Notes under the pieces: generated by a model
What the model was told of the DNA's origin: nothing
What the model saw: only the letters and a program-made list of their open reading frames with translations
Database searches by the model: none
Shown: positions 14,252 through 22,232 of the stretch, piece by piece
How the letters are laid out: the number at the start of each line of letters is the position of its first letter
Numbering within the stretch: position 1 is the first letter of the stretch
Assembly (NCBI GenBank): GCA_051003795.1
Contig: JBPCKZ010000108.1
Coordinates: forward strand, 1 to 22,238
From: JALYXS01 sp051003795
Lineage (GTDB): Bacteria > Acidobacteriota > Terriglobia > Bryobacterales > Bryobacteraceae
Length of the DNA stretch: 22,238 bases
Direction: 5' to 3'
Translations under genes and position numbers: made by a program

Positions 14252-15211
14252 TTAGACCCACCAAGCGGCCGCGGGACTTTCTTTGATAATTATCGAATCC
14301 AGAAAACGAATTGCCTTGGTCAATCCTTCTTCGGGTGAAAGAATGCTGTCCTCGTGCTCGATCGAGAGCACGTAATCGTAGCCGAACATGCGCAGCGTGG
14401 AAATGAATTCGCTCCACCACTCGGCTCCGTGGCCGTAGCCGCACGTGCGGAAAATCCAGGCGCGATTCCGCTCGTCCGTGTACTTTTTCGTGTCCAGGAC
14501 GCCGGTGAGCGGCAGGTTGCGCTCGTAAATCTGCGTGTCCTTGGCATGGACGTGAAAAATGGAATCGCCTAGGACGCGAATCGCCGCGATCGGGTCGATC
14601 GCCTGCCAGAACATATGGCTCGGGTCGTAGTTGCAGCCGATGGCCTTTCCCGCGATTCCGCGGAGGCGCAGCATGGTTTCCGGGCTGTACACGACAAACC
14701 CCGGGTGCATCTCGATCGCGATTTTGACGCCGTGCTCCTCCGCGAACTTCGCCTGCTTGGTCCAGTACGGAGTGACCTTTTTATCCCACTGCCAATCGAG
14801 CAAATCCAAATACTCGGGCGGCCACGGGCATGTCACCCAATTCGGATATTTGGCGGTATCGCTATCGCCGGGGCACCCGGAGAAATCGATCACCACAGGC
14901 ACGCCGAGTTTTTCGGCCAGTTGAATCGTCTTCCGGCTGGTCTCCTGGTATGCCTTCGCAACGCGCGCGTTGGGGTGCAGCGGGTTGCCGTGGCAACTGA
15001 GCGCGCTGATCGAAAATCCTTCGTCCGCGAGCTTGTTCTTGAACTTGTTGAGATCGCCTTTGTTCTGCAGCATCGACAACTTGCAGTGCGGATCGCCGGG
15101 ATAATTTCCGGTGCCCAGCTCGACCGTGGAAACGCCGTTGCTCTTCAGCTTCTTGAGTACATCGTCCAGCGGCATCTGCGCCAGCAGCGCGGTGAATACG
15201 CCAACTCTCAC
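14252..15211 (-). CDS. Sugar phosphate isomerase/epimerase-like TIM-barrel protein
   Basis: The 319-aa protein belongs to the xylose-isomerase-like TIM barrel (AP endonuclease family 2) superfamily, which includes IolE, IolI and ketose epimerases. Candidate metal ligands fall in the usual order: Glu in IAIEMHPG, Asp in CNYDPSHMFW, His in FHVHAKD, and Glu in LSIEHED. The NYDPSHM and HVHAKD motifs are typical of this group. The start is GTG at 15211, supported by AAGGAG at 15219-15224 with 7-nt spacing; no signal peptide is present, so it acts in the cytoplasm. It diverges from the enolase-superfamily gene across 72 nt, which suggests a shared sugar pathway. The exact substrate is unknown. Confidence 0.88.
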   Translation of the reverse strand: MRVGVFTALLAQMPLDDVLKKLKSNGVSTVELGTGNYPGDPHCKLSMLQNKGDLNKFKNKLADEGFSISALSCHGNPLHPNARVAKAYQETSRKTIQLAEKLGVPVVIDFSGCPGDSDTAKYPNWVTCPWPPEYLDLLDWQWDKKVTPYWTKQAKFAEEHGVKIAIEMHPGFVVYSPETMLRLRGIAGKAIGCNYDPSHMFWQAIDPIAAIRVLGDSIFHVHAKDTQIYERNLPLTGVLDTKKYTDERNRAWIFRTCGYGHGAEWWSEFISTLRMFGYDYVLSIEHEDSILSPEEGLTKAIRFLDSIIIKESPAAAWWV

Positions 15212-15246
15212 GTGGTCTCTCCTTAGCGTGCTAATTCGACTTTCGA

Positions 15247-15252
15247 TAGAAT
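15247..15252 (+). promoter_or_regulatory. Candidate -10 box (TAGAAT) for the enolase-superfamily gene
   Basis: TAGAAT lies about 31 nt before the ATG at 15284, leaving a short leader with the ribosome site AAGAGGGA at 15271-15278. The -35 side is weak (TTAGCG at 15223-15228, 18-nt spacing). On the minus strand the overlapping TATTCT could serve the divergent isomerase gene. Confidence 0.4.
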
Positions 15253-15283
15253 ATCACTACGCAACTCGCGAAGAGGGAATCCT

Positions 15284-16639
15284 ATGAAACGTCTTAATAA
15301 GAGTCGCAGGTCTTTTTTGCGCGCAGGGGCGGGCAGCTTCGCCGCCCTAGGAGCGAGTATCTGGTCCGACGATACGCTCGATGCCGCCGTCCAGAATGTA
15401 AACAAGAATTCGAAGCCGTCGGATCTTAGAATCACGGACCTGCGAATCGCGACGATCACGCATGCTCCGATGACCGATCCGATCATCCGCATCGACACTA
15501 ATCAAGGTATTTATGGCCTCGGCGAAGTGCGCGATGGGGCGAGCAAAACTTATGCGCTGATGCTAAAGAGCCGCCTGCTTGGCGAGAATCCATGCAACGT
15601 GGACAAAATTTTCCGCAAGATCAAGCAGTTCGGCGGCGATTCGCGACAGGGCGGCGGCGTTTGCGGCGTCGAGATGGCGCTGTGGGATCTGGCGGGAAAA
15701 GCTTACGGCGTTCCCGTGTATCAGATGCTCGGCGGCAAGTTCCGCGACAAGATCCGCTGCTACGCGGACACGACGGAATCGGACGATCCCAAAATCTACG
15801 GCCAGCGTTTGAAGGCGCGTAAAGAGCAGGGCTTCACGTGGCTCAAGATGGATCTTGGCATCGATCTTTTGAAAGACACGCCGGGCACGCTCAGTCATCC
15901 GCTGGGCCAAACGCCGCGCGAAATGTACAACACGCAGCACATGTTCACCGGCGTGGAGCTTACCGAAAAAGGCTTGGCGGGCATGGCCGATTTCGTGGCG
16001 CAAGTGCGGGAACAGGTCGGCATGGAGATTCCGCTTTCCGCCGATCACTTCGGCCACATCGGCGTGAATTCCTGCATCAAGCTGGGCAAGGCGCTCGAAA
16101 AGTACAACATGGCGTGGCTTGAAGACATGATTCCGTGGCAGTACACGGATCTCTGGAAAAAGATCACGGACGCCGTCGACGTTCCCACGCTGACCGGCGA
16201 GGACATTTATCTGAAAGAGCATTTTATCGAGCTCGCGAAGAACCACGCGGTCGATATTCTGCATCCCGATCTGGCGACGTCGGGTGGAATTCTCGAGACG
16301 AAGAAGGTGGGCGACGCCATTCAGGAATACGGTGTGGCGATGGCGATGCACTTCGCCGGATCGCCGGTATCCTGCATGGCTAACGTGCACTGCGCCGCGG
16401 CGACGGAAAATTTCCTGGTGCTCGAAAACCACTCGGTGGACGTTCCGTGGTGGAACGATCTGGTGGAGGGCGTTGAAAAGCCGATCGTGAATCACGGCTT
16501 CATCACGGTTCCCGACAAGCCGGGCTTGGGAGTCACGCTGAACGACGACGTGATGAAGAAGCACCTGCTCGAACCTGGATATTTCGAGCCAACACCGCAA
16601 TGGGATAAGGAACGCTCGACGGACAGGCTGTGGAGCTAG
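15284..16639 (+). CDS. Tat-exported enolase-superfamily (mandelate racemase/muconate lactonizing type) dehydratase
   Basis: This 451-aa enzyme has a twin-arginine signal, KSRRSFLRAGAGSFAALGAS (6-25), so it is likely exported folded to the periplasm. The N-terminal capping domain covers about 47-165 and the TIM barrel follows. Metal ligands of the superfamily are visible: D254 in SADHFGHIG, E280 in AWLEDMIPW and E306 in LTGEDIY. K188 in TWLKMDLG is the likely catalytic lysine on the second strand. H356 in AMHFAGSPV is probably the opposing acid/base residue, as in sugar-acid dehydratases. Members dehydrate acid sugars such as galactonate, gluconate or mannonate to keto-deoxy acids, or racemise hydroxy acids; the substrate is unassigned. 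AAGAGGGA precedes the ATG. It diverges from the isomerase-like gene. Confidence 0.9.
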   Translation: MKRLNKSRRSFLRAGAGSFAALGASIWSDDTLDAAVQNVNKNSKPSDLRITDLRIATITHAPMTDPIIRIDTNQGIYGLGEVRDGASKTYALMLKSRLLGENPCNVDKIFRKIKQFGGDSRQGGGVCGVEMALWDLAGKAYGVPVYQMLGGKFRDKIRCYADTTESDDPKIYGQRLKARKEQGFTWLKMDLGIDLLKDTPGTLSHPLGQTPREMYNTQHMFTGVELTEKGLAGMADFVAQVREQVGMEIPLSADHFGHIGVNSCIKLGKALEKYNMAWLEDMIPWQYTDLWKKITDAVDVPTLTGEDIYLKEHFIELAKNHAVDILHPDLATSGGILETKKVGDAIQEYGVAMAMHFAGSPVSCMANVHCAAATENFLVLENHSVDVPWWNDLVEGVEKPIVNHGFITVPDKPGLGVTLNDDVMKKHLLEPGYFEPTPQWDKERSTDRLWS

Positions 16640-16640
16640 C

Positions 16641-17702
16641 TTGCACGTGCGGCAGACTACACTGAAATTTTCGCCTGCGCCCGATTCCCTTCTCGAAGTA
16701 ACCAACCCGCCGGAAACGGCCTTCCGCCTTCCGCGCGACGACAACACGTCTGAAGGATTAAAGGCATTTCAGACTGCGAACGCTCATTTCCGCAGGGTTC
16801 AGTGGCCTCCGCCTTTCGACGCCACCACCCATCGACTTCGGCTGGGAGACGCGCGGGATCTTTCCCGTATTCCCGATGCTTCGGTCCACTTGGTGGTCAC
16901 GTCGCCGCCTTACTGGACACTGAAACAATATGCTAAAAACAACAACGGCCAATTGGGCGACATCGCCGATTACGAGGCCTTCCTTGCGGAGCTGGACAGG
17001 GTATGGCGCGAATGCAAACGGGTTTTGGTGGGGGGCGGGCGCATATGCTGCGTGGTGGGCGATATATGCGTTTCCCGGAAACGTGGAGGACGGCATCACG
17101 TTATGCCCCTACATTCGGACATTCAAGTCCGAACTCGCGCGCTCGGTTTCGATTGTCTTACGCCTATTCTTTGGCACAAAATTGCAAACGGCGTGACGGA
17201 GGCGGAGGGGAACGGTGCTGGATTTTATGGCAAGCCATACCAGCCCGGATCAATCATCAAGAACGACGCTGAGCACATACTCTTTATGCGGAAGGGTGGC
17301 GCATACCGGTCGGTGGATCCACTAAAGCGGGCGCTTTCGATGCTGACGAAAGAGGAAATGCAGGCTTGGCTAAGGTCAGTGTGGACCGACATTCGGGGCG
17401 CCTCCACGCGGGACGGGCACCCGGCACCCTACCCTGTAGAACTGGCCGAACGCCTGATTAAGCTGTTCTCGTTTGCCGGGGACACGGTCCTAGACCCTTT
17501 TATGGGCACTGGCTCGACGGCGAGCGCGGCCCTTGCGACCGGTCGCAATTCGATCGGCATTGAGATCGAGCCTTCCTACCTGGGGATATCGCGAGAGCGT
17601 TTGACCAAAGCTGCCGCTTTGAAACGCATGGGGGGTGCCGTTCGCGCCGAGGTGCTGTCTGATCGAATACCGGCTCCTCTCCGAGTTCCGCAATCTGTTT
17701 GA
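16641..17702 (+). CDS. DNA methyltransferase of beta-class architecture (probably cytosine-N4)
   Basis: This 353-aa enzyme methylates DNA using S-adenosylmethionine and is probably the protective half of a type II restriction-modification pair. The catalytic motif IV, TSPPYW (87-92), comes before the AdoMet motif I, DPFMGTGST (285-293), the order of beta-class enzymes. TSPPYW rather than DPPY favours N4-cytosine methylation, though N6-adenine cannot be excluded. GIEIEPSYL (306-314) is motif II. The start is unclear: TTG at 16641 has GGAG 5 nt upstream, within the end of the preceding gene, and GTG at 16647 is an alternative; no in-frame ATG lies before motif IV. It begins 2 nt after the enolase-superfamily stop and overlaps the endonuclease reading frame by up to 68 nt. 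Recognition sequence is unknown. Confidence 0.9.
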   Translation: MHVRQTTLKFSPAPDSLLEVTNPPETAFRLPRDDNTSEGLKAFQTANAHFRRVQWPPPFDATTHRLRLGDARDLSRIPDASVHLVVTSPPYWTLKQYAKNNNGQLGDIADYEAFLAELDRVWRECKRVLVGGGRICCVVGDICVSRKRGGRHHVMPLHSDIQVRTRALGFDCLTPILWHKIANGVTEAEGNGAGFYGKPYQPGSIIKNDAEHILFMRKGGAYRSVDPLKRALSMLTKEEMQAWLRSVWTDIRGASTRDGHPAPYPVELAERLIKLFSFAGDTVLDPFMGTGSTASAALATGRNSIGIEIEPSYLGISRERLTKAAALKRMGGAVRAEVLSDRIPAPLRVPQSV

Positions 17703-18376
17703 GGGCAGGAGGTATATCCACCGGGCATCGAATTTGGGGGATTTCGTGGCAATGCACCTGTACGAAGACTTGGCTGCCCATCAGCGGTCCCCAAAGTACA
17801 CGTTGGGGGTGATGGCGCGGGAACGCGTTCTGAACGTTCAGAACAAACGCAAAGGCATTCAGGCTCGGCGCGGAGATGGCAGCTTCGGAGAAATAATTCC
17901 GGGCGAAGGCGCAATTGTCGATCCGGGCTATCAGGTCGCGCGCGGGCCCGTGGCTACTATTGAAATCGGGGTGGAAGTAAAAATCTTGGCCAAGGCGATG
18001 ATCAAGCAAATCGATCGAGTGACCGGAGATTTAACTAAACAGGTCAGCCAGTTTAAGCACCGCTCCGGGTCCTGCGAACCCATTTGCCGTGGGCATTGTG
18101 GGTATCAATTCCGCGGAGTTTACCACCGGGTATGAAGGGGACCGTATTTATCGAACCGATGGCACGAAGCACAAACATCCGATTCAAGAGGCGGCGGAAG
18201 CACAGCGCCGCTTGCGGGCTAACGCGGCCCCGGTTTATGACGAATTCGTAACGCTCCGATATAAGGCCACGAATGAACCCCCATACCCTTTCGAGTGGGT
18301 GGATTTCAAGGACGCTGTGCAGGAGTACGGTTCCATCTTGACCAGGATCAGCCGCAACTACGAAAAGCGCTTCTAG
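17635..18376 (+). pseudogene. Frameshifted PD-(D/E)xK-like restriction endonuclease
   Basis: Two overlapping frames together encode one protein of about 246 aa. The first, from GTG 17635, reads LIEYRLLSEFRNLFEGR, then ARERVLNVQNKRKG, GEIIPGEGAIVDPGY, IEIGVEVKILAKAMIKQIDR and QVSQFKHRSG. The second continues GPANPFAVGIVGINSAEF, YEGDRIYRTDG, KHKHPIQEAAEAQRRLRA and ends at TAG 18374-18376. Deleting one G from GGG at 18067-18069 joins them as FKHRSGPANPFAVG, so a single-base insertion is the likely lesion. D96 with E114-V-K116 fits a PD-(D/E)xK active site. A read-through of the first frame gives a 166-aa protein ending at 18135 that lacks the C-terminal part. The change may be a true mutation or a sequence error. 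It follows the methyltransferase in the order expected of a type II cassette. Confidence 0.75.
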
Positions 18377-18406
18377 ATATCCGGTTTCGGCACCTCTTAT
18401 TTACAA

Positions 18407-20026
18407 TTACATGTCGCAGGTCCATGTGACGGCGGGAGGGCTGACTTCCGGCGGGTGGATCGCCAGAAGGAAAACTCGATTGGGCGTGGCTTCCACGATC
18501 GCGTGATCTCCTATTCCGCCGGCTAACAAAAAGCGCGGCAGGAAAAAGTCGCTTCCCGGATGCGAGAGAATCATCGCGCGCATCTCGTCCACGTTGCGGG
18601 CCACGATCGCGGTGCCGGTGGGATCGGAACCGGTCAATCCCCAAGATTTCAATCGCCGGAGATACTCATCGCGATCGCGCGGAAGAGATTCAAACTGCGC
18701 GGGAGTGAGCGTGATGCCAAGATATCGCAGATGCGGCTCGCGGGCGGCGCTCTCGCCGGTCGTGTCGATCCACGAATAACGTACCCGCGGAAGCGGAAGC
18801 ACGGACGAGTAGAACTCATCGTCGGGCAGAAGGACAATTAGTTCGGCCGCACGGCGCCGGGCGCAATAGTCCGATAGCGGATCGGCGGAAACGAGCGTGC
18901 TGCCGGACGCGAACGAAAGGTTCCAGTTTCCGGCTGGCGTGCTTGCCGGCGACCACGCCTTGACGGCAAACGCAATCGCCAACAGGGAAATAGTAAACGG
19001 CGCGGCCTTTCGTGTGAGCAAAGGACTGTAAATCGCGCCGGCGAGCGCGAGCGCGGGGATCAAGGGCAGGGCGTATTGCCAGCTCCGGTACTGAAACGCG
19101 AACAGCGCGCCGCCGAAGACGGCAATCCAAGATAGGAGCAGAACTTTTTCGTTCTGCCTGGCGCGCCACATGCCTGCCAGAGACGTGGCGAAGAGCAACA
19201 ACAAAACGGAATCGCTGGCCACCAGCCGCCTGACGTAAAACCACAACTGATTTTCCTGCGATGTCTGCGGTGGACGCGATCCGAACACAACCAATTGCAC
19301 GCCCAGATATTCAGCTAGAAACCAATCCCGGTGTACGAACAACTGGTAGAGATGCCAGGGCAACGTTATCGCGGCGATCGGCAGGCAAACCTGAAAGAAC
19401 CGCGTTATCGAGAGCCGGCGGCAAAGCGCAACCGCGATCAGGGGCAACAATCCGGCGACACTTTTCGTCAGAATAGCGGCTGCCACGCTTGCGGAAAACC
19501 CCCAGAACGCGCCGCGATCTTTCATGGCCGGATCGCGCAGCCAGAACGCGAACGCGCTCGCGACGCACGCGGTTAGCAAAATGTCGGTCATGTTCACGCG
19601 CGCCATCGTATGGAATAGCTGGTTCGACACGAGCAGCAATACCGCCGCGATAGCCGCTAACATGGATCGCGCCCGCCAAGCGATGCCGAAAACCATCAGG
19701 CAAATCCATGCCCCGCTAAGCAGCGCCGGAATGCGCGCGGCGAGCGGCTCCACTCCGAACAACGTCATCGAAATGCCCGAGAGCCCCATCAGCAGCGGGG
19801 GCTTGAAGAGGACAAATCGTCCGAGGTACACCGGCGTGAGCCAACCGCCTCCGGTTGCCATGTGGATGGCCTCGCGCGTGTAAAGCGCCTCATCCTGGGC
19901 TCCCAGGCGGGTCACGGGATCGACGAAACCGCTTGCGATCCCAACATTCCGAAGGTTGAAGCCAAGCGCGAATAGCGCTGCCAGGAACACGAGGAAAGCA
20001 GCGGCCGGACGCCACTTTTGGGGCAA
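18407..20026 (-). CDS. Membrane glycosyltransferase, GT39/ArnT-like
   Basis: This protein of about 539 aa is a multi-helix inner-membrane glycosyltransferase using a polyprenyl-phosphate sugar donor. The first periplasmic loop has the acidic pair of the superfamily, LGAQDEALYTREAI (41-54, D45 and E46), followed by FKPPLLMGL (74-82), as in ArnT and protein mannosyltransferases. About ten hydrophobic helices follow up to about residue 375, and a soluble periplasmic C-terminal domain (about 390-539) ends the protein. The acceptor (lipid A, protein or other) is unknown. The open frame extends to 20839, but that part lies opposite hemW. I choose TTG at 20026, since the next candidate, GTG 19990, would cut into the first helix. 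The start lies only 6 nt from the hemW ATG on the other strand. Confidence 0.85.
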   Translation of the reverse strand: MPQKWRPAAAFLVFLAALFALGFNLRNVGIASGFVDPVTRLGAQDEALYTREAIHMATGGGWLTPVYLGRFVLFKPPLLMGLSGISMTLFGVEPLAARIPALLSGAWICLMVFGIAWRARSMLAAIAAVLLLVSNQLFHTMARVNMTDILLTACVASAFAFWLRDPAMKDRGAFWGFSASVAAAILTKSVAGLLPLIAVALCRRLSITRFFQVCLPIAAITLPWHLYQLFVHRDWFLAEYLGVQLVVFGSRPPQTSQENQLWFYVRRLVASDSVLLLLFATSLAGMWRARQNEKVLLLSWIAVFGGALFAFQYRSWQYALPLIPALALAGAIYSPLLTRKAAPFTISLLAIAFAVKAWSPASTPAGNWNLSFASGSTLVSADPLSDYCARRRAAELIVLLPDDEFYSSVLPLPRVRYSWIDTTGESAAREPHLRYLGITLTPAQFESLPRDRDEYLRRLKSWGLTGSDPTGTAIVARNVDEMRAMILSHPGSDFFLPRFLLAGGIGDHAIVEATPNRVFLLAIHPPEVSPPAVTWTCDM

Positions 20027-20032
20027 GCAGTT

Positions 20033-21130
20033 ATGATAAGAGATTCCGTGCCAGGGATCTACATCTCCTACCCGTTTTGCGCGCAAAAGTGCACCTATTG
20101 CAATTTCGCATCGGGTGTTTTCCCGCGCGATTGGGAAGCGAAATACTGGCGCGCGCTGCTGCGCGAGATCCGGAATTTCGCATTGCCGTGGCGCCCGGAG
20201 ACGTTGTATTTGGGAGGCGGCACGCCAAGTTCGCTGGAAACCGAGGCATTGCGCGAGCTTCTGGACGCAATCCCGGGCCGCCCCTGGCTTGAGGCAACCA
20301 TCGAAGCCGCGCCGGGAACGCTGAACGCCGGGAAGATCGCCGCATGGCGCGATTGCGGCATCAATCGGGTCAGCCTGGGCGTGCAGTCCTTCGTGCAGCG
20401 CGAACTGGCTCGTACCGGGCGGAAGCACGCGGCGCAAACCGTTGAGCGGGAAATCAAACTGCTGCGTGACGGCGGCATCGACAATTTCAATATCGACCTG
20501 ATTTCGGGGCTTCCTTCCCAAACCGAAAGCAGTTGGAGCGAATCGCTCGATTGGATCGAATTCCTTGCCCCGCCGCATGTGTCGATTTACATGCTGGAGG
20601 TGGACGACGATAGCCGCCTCGGTTCGGAAATCCTGTTGGGCGGCAAACGCTATGGCGCATCGGACGCGCCATCGGACGATAGTACAGCCGCGTTCTATGA
20701 AAAGGCGGTTGAGAGGCTCGCCGCTATCGGCATCCGGCGCTACGAGATCTCCAATTTCGCAAAGCCGGGCTTTGAATCGCGGCACAACTTGAAATATTGG
20801 CGGCGCGAACCGTACGTCGGCTTCGGCGCGGACGCGCACTCGTTCGACGGAACCGTTCGGTGGCGGAATGTCGAGAGCGCGGCGGATTACATGGAGCGGG
20901 AAGCAGTCCGGATCGAAGCCACTCCGGCCAACGCGCTCGAAGAAAAATTCTTCGTCGGATTGCGATTAAGTGAAGGAATTCGTCCGACCGGGGAGGAATG
21001 GCGGCATTATCGAGCGCCCATCGAGCGATTTCTCGACGCCGGATTCCTGGAGAGCGACGGGACATCGCTGCGGCTGACCCCGCGCGGCGTAATGATTTCG
21101 AACGAAGTCTTTCAGGAGTTCCTCGGCTGA
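20033..21130 (+). CDS. hemW: Radical SAM heme chaperone HemW
   Basis: This 365-aa protein is HemW, a HemN-related protein that binds heme and a 4Fe-4S cluster and delivers heme to respiratory enzymes; it is not a true coproporphyrinogen dehydrogenase. The cluster motif is C16-x3-C20-x2-C23 in YPFCAQKCTYCNF; position 25 is Phe, as in HemW, where HemN has a fourth Cys. GGGTPS (about 61-66) is the radical SAM SAM-binding motif. GVQSF and NIDLISGLPSQT follow, both typical of the family. The C-terminal HemW domain contains FVGLRLSEGI and ends LTPRGVMISNEVFQEFL. ATG 20033 is preferred to the in-frame TTG at 20018. Its TGA overlaps the ltaE ATG (TGATG), so the two are coupled. Confidence 0.93.
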   Translation: MIRDSVPGIYISYPFCAQKCTYCNFASGVFPRDWEAKYWRALLREIRNFALPWRPETLYLGGGTPSSLETEALRELLDAIPGRPWLEATIEAAPGTLNAGKIAAWRDCGINRVSLGVQSFVQRELARTGRKHAAQTVEREIKLLRDGGIDNFNIDLISGLPSQTESSWSESLDWIEFLAPPHVSIYMLEVDDDSRLGSEILLGGKRYGASDAPSDDSTAAFYEKAVERLAAIGIRRYEISNFAKPGFESRHNLKYWRREPYVGFGADAHSFDGTVRWRNVESAADYMEREAVRIEATPANALEEKFFVGLRLSEGIRPTGEEWRHYRAPIERFLDAGFLESDGTSLRLTPRGVMISNEVFQEFLG

Positions 21131-22179
21131 TGATTGAGCCCATGATCGACCAGCCGATTGATCTAAGGAGCGACACGGTCACCAAGCCCACGCCCGCGAT
21201 GCGCCGCGCCATGGCCGAAGCCGAGGTGGGCGACGACGTTTACGGCGAGGACCCCACCGTTAACCTGCTCGAAAAGCGCGCCGCCGAAATCACGGGAAAG
21301 GAGGCCGCGCTGTTCGTGCCGACCGGAACGATGGGCAATACCATCGCGGTTAAATTGCACACCGGGCACGGGCAGGAAGTGATCTGCGATTCGCGCGCGC
21401 ATTTGCTCGATTACGAGCTTTCGATGGTGGCCTGGTTCTCCGGCTGCCTGGTCCGGGCGATCCCGACGGAAAGCGGAATTCTGCGTTGGGACGATATTCG
21501 CAAGGTGGTGAAACCCCTTGGGCCGCATTGGGCTCCCACGGGCCTGATTGAGATCGAGAACACGCACAACATGGCTGGCGGGCGGGTCTATCCGCTCGAC
21601 ATCGCTGAAGAAATCTGCGACGGGGCTCATGCGCTCGGGCTGAAGGTACACATGGACGGCGCACGGGTCTTTAACGCCGCCGAGTCGCTGGGAGTTCCGG
21701 TGCGGAAAGTTGTGGCCAAGGTGGATACGGTGATGTTTTGCCTCTCGAAAGCGCTGGGCGCTCCGGTTGGCTCGATGCTGGCCGGAACGAAAAGCCAGAT
21801 CGATAAGGGGCGGCTGTACCGCAAGCGCCTGGGCGGCGGCATGCGGCAGGCCGGGGTGCTGGCCGCGGCCGGTTTGATCGCGATGGAAGAACATCCCGGC
21901 AAGCTGGCGGAAGATCACTGCAACGCGCGATTTCTGGCACAGGAGCTGGCGAAGATTCCGGGCGTCCGGATCGATCCCGCGGCGGTAGAAACGAACATTG
22001 TGGTGTTCGAAGTGGATAAGCCGGCCGAGCTTAGCCGGGAGTTGAGGCAGCGCGGCGTGTTGATGAATGCGATTAGCGACCGCAAAATGCGGGCCGTGAC
22101 GCATTACGACGTGGATCGTGCCGGATGCGCAGAGGCCATTGCGATTTTGAAGAGCCTGTGCGCGAATGTTCCGGGTTAG
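21130..22179 (+). CDS. ltaE: Low-specificity L-threonine aldolase
   Basis: This 349-aa PLP-dependent enzyme cleaves L-threonine or L-allo-threonine to glycine and acetaldehyde. Family marks are DLRSDTVTKPTPAMRRAM (11-28), VGDDVYGEDPTVN (33-45), FVPTGTMGN (62-70), SRAHLLDYE (88-96), IEIENTHNMAGG (140-151), HMDGARVFNAA (174-184) and FCLSKALGAPVGS (203-215), where K207 would bind PLP and D176 would contact its ring nitrogen. The protein is complete and of normal length. ATG at 21130 shares its A with the hemW stop; ATG at 21142 is a possible alternative. The hemW-ltaE link appears to be operonic convenience rather than a shared pathway. Two hairpins lie just after its stop. Confidence 0.94.
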   Translation: MIEPMIDQPIDLRSDTVTKPTPAMRRAMAEAEVGDDVYGEDPTVNLLEKRAAEITGKEAALFVPTGTMGNTIAVKLHTGHGQEVICDSRAHLLDYELSMVAWFSGCLVRAIPTESGILRWDDIRKVVKPLGPHWAPTGLIEIENTHNMAGGRVYPLDIAEEICDGAHALGLKVHMDGARVFNAAESLGVPVRKVVAKVDTVMFCLSKALGAPVGSMLAGTKSQIDKGRLYRKRLGGGMRQAGVLAAAGLIAMEEHPGKLAEDHCNARFLAQELAKIPGVRIDPAAVETNIVVFEVDKPAELSRELRQRGVLMNAISDRKMRAVTHYDVDRAGCAEAIAILKSLCANVPG

Positions 22180-22191
22180 AAACATTGTGGC

Positions 22192-22209
22192 GCGGACACT
22201 CGTGTCTGC
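22192..22209. repeat. Hairpin 1 of a paired palindromic element
   Basis: GCGGACAC at 22192-22199 pairs with GTGTCTGC at 22202-22209 across TC, with one G-U pair. Its apex, ACACTCGTGT, is identical to that of the next hairpin. It starts 12 nt after the ltaE stop. It may belong to a dispersed palindromic (REP-like) family, which cannot be tested with one window. Confidence 0.6.
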
Positions 22210-22210
22210 C

Positions 22211-22232
22211 GTGTCCACACTCGTGTGGACAC
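22211..22232. repeat. Hairpin 2 of a paired palindromic element
   Basis: GTGTCCACAC at 22211-22220 and GTGTGGACAC at 22223-22232 form a perfect 10-bp inverted repeat around TC. No T-tract follows within the window, so it is not a standard intrinsic terminator, although it could end or protect the hemW-ltaE transcript. Confidence 0.7.

Noticed and set aside
20027..20839. N-terminal extension of the glycosyltransferase frame
   Set aside because: It runs antisense to hemW and shows no glycosyltransferase or membrane features; the first true helix begins just after 20026.
21163..22218. Minus-strand open frame of 351 codons opposite ltaE
   Set aside because: The plus-strand threonine aldolase is complete with all motifs; the antisense translation is composition-driven.
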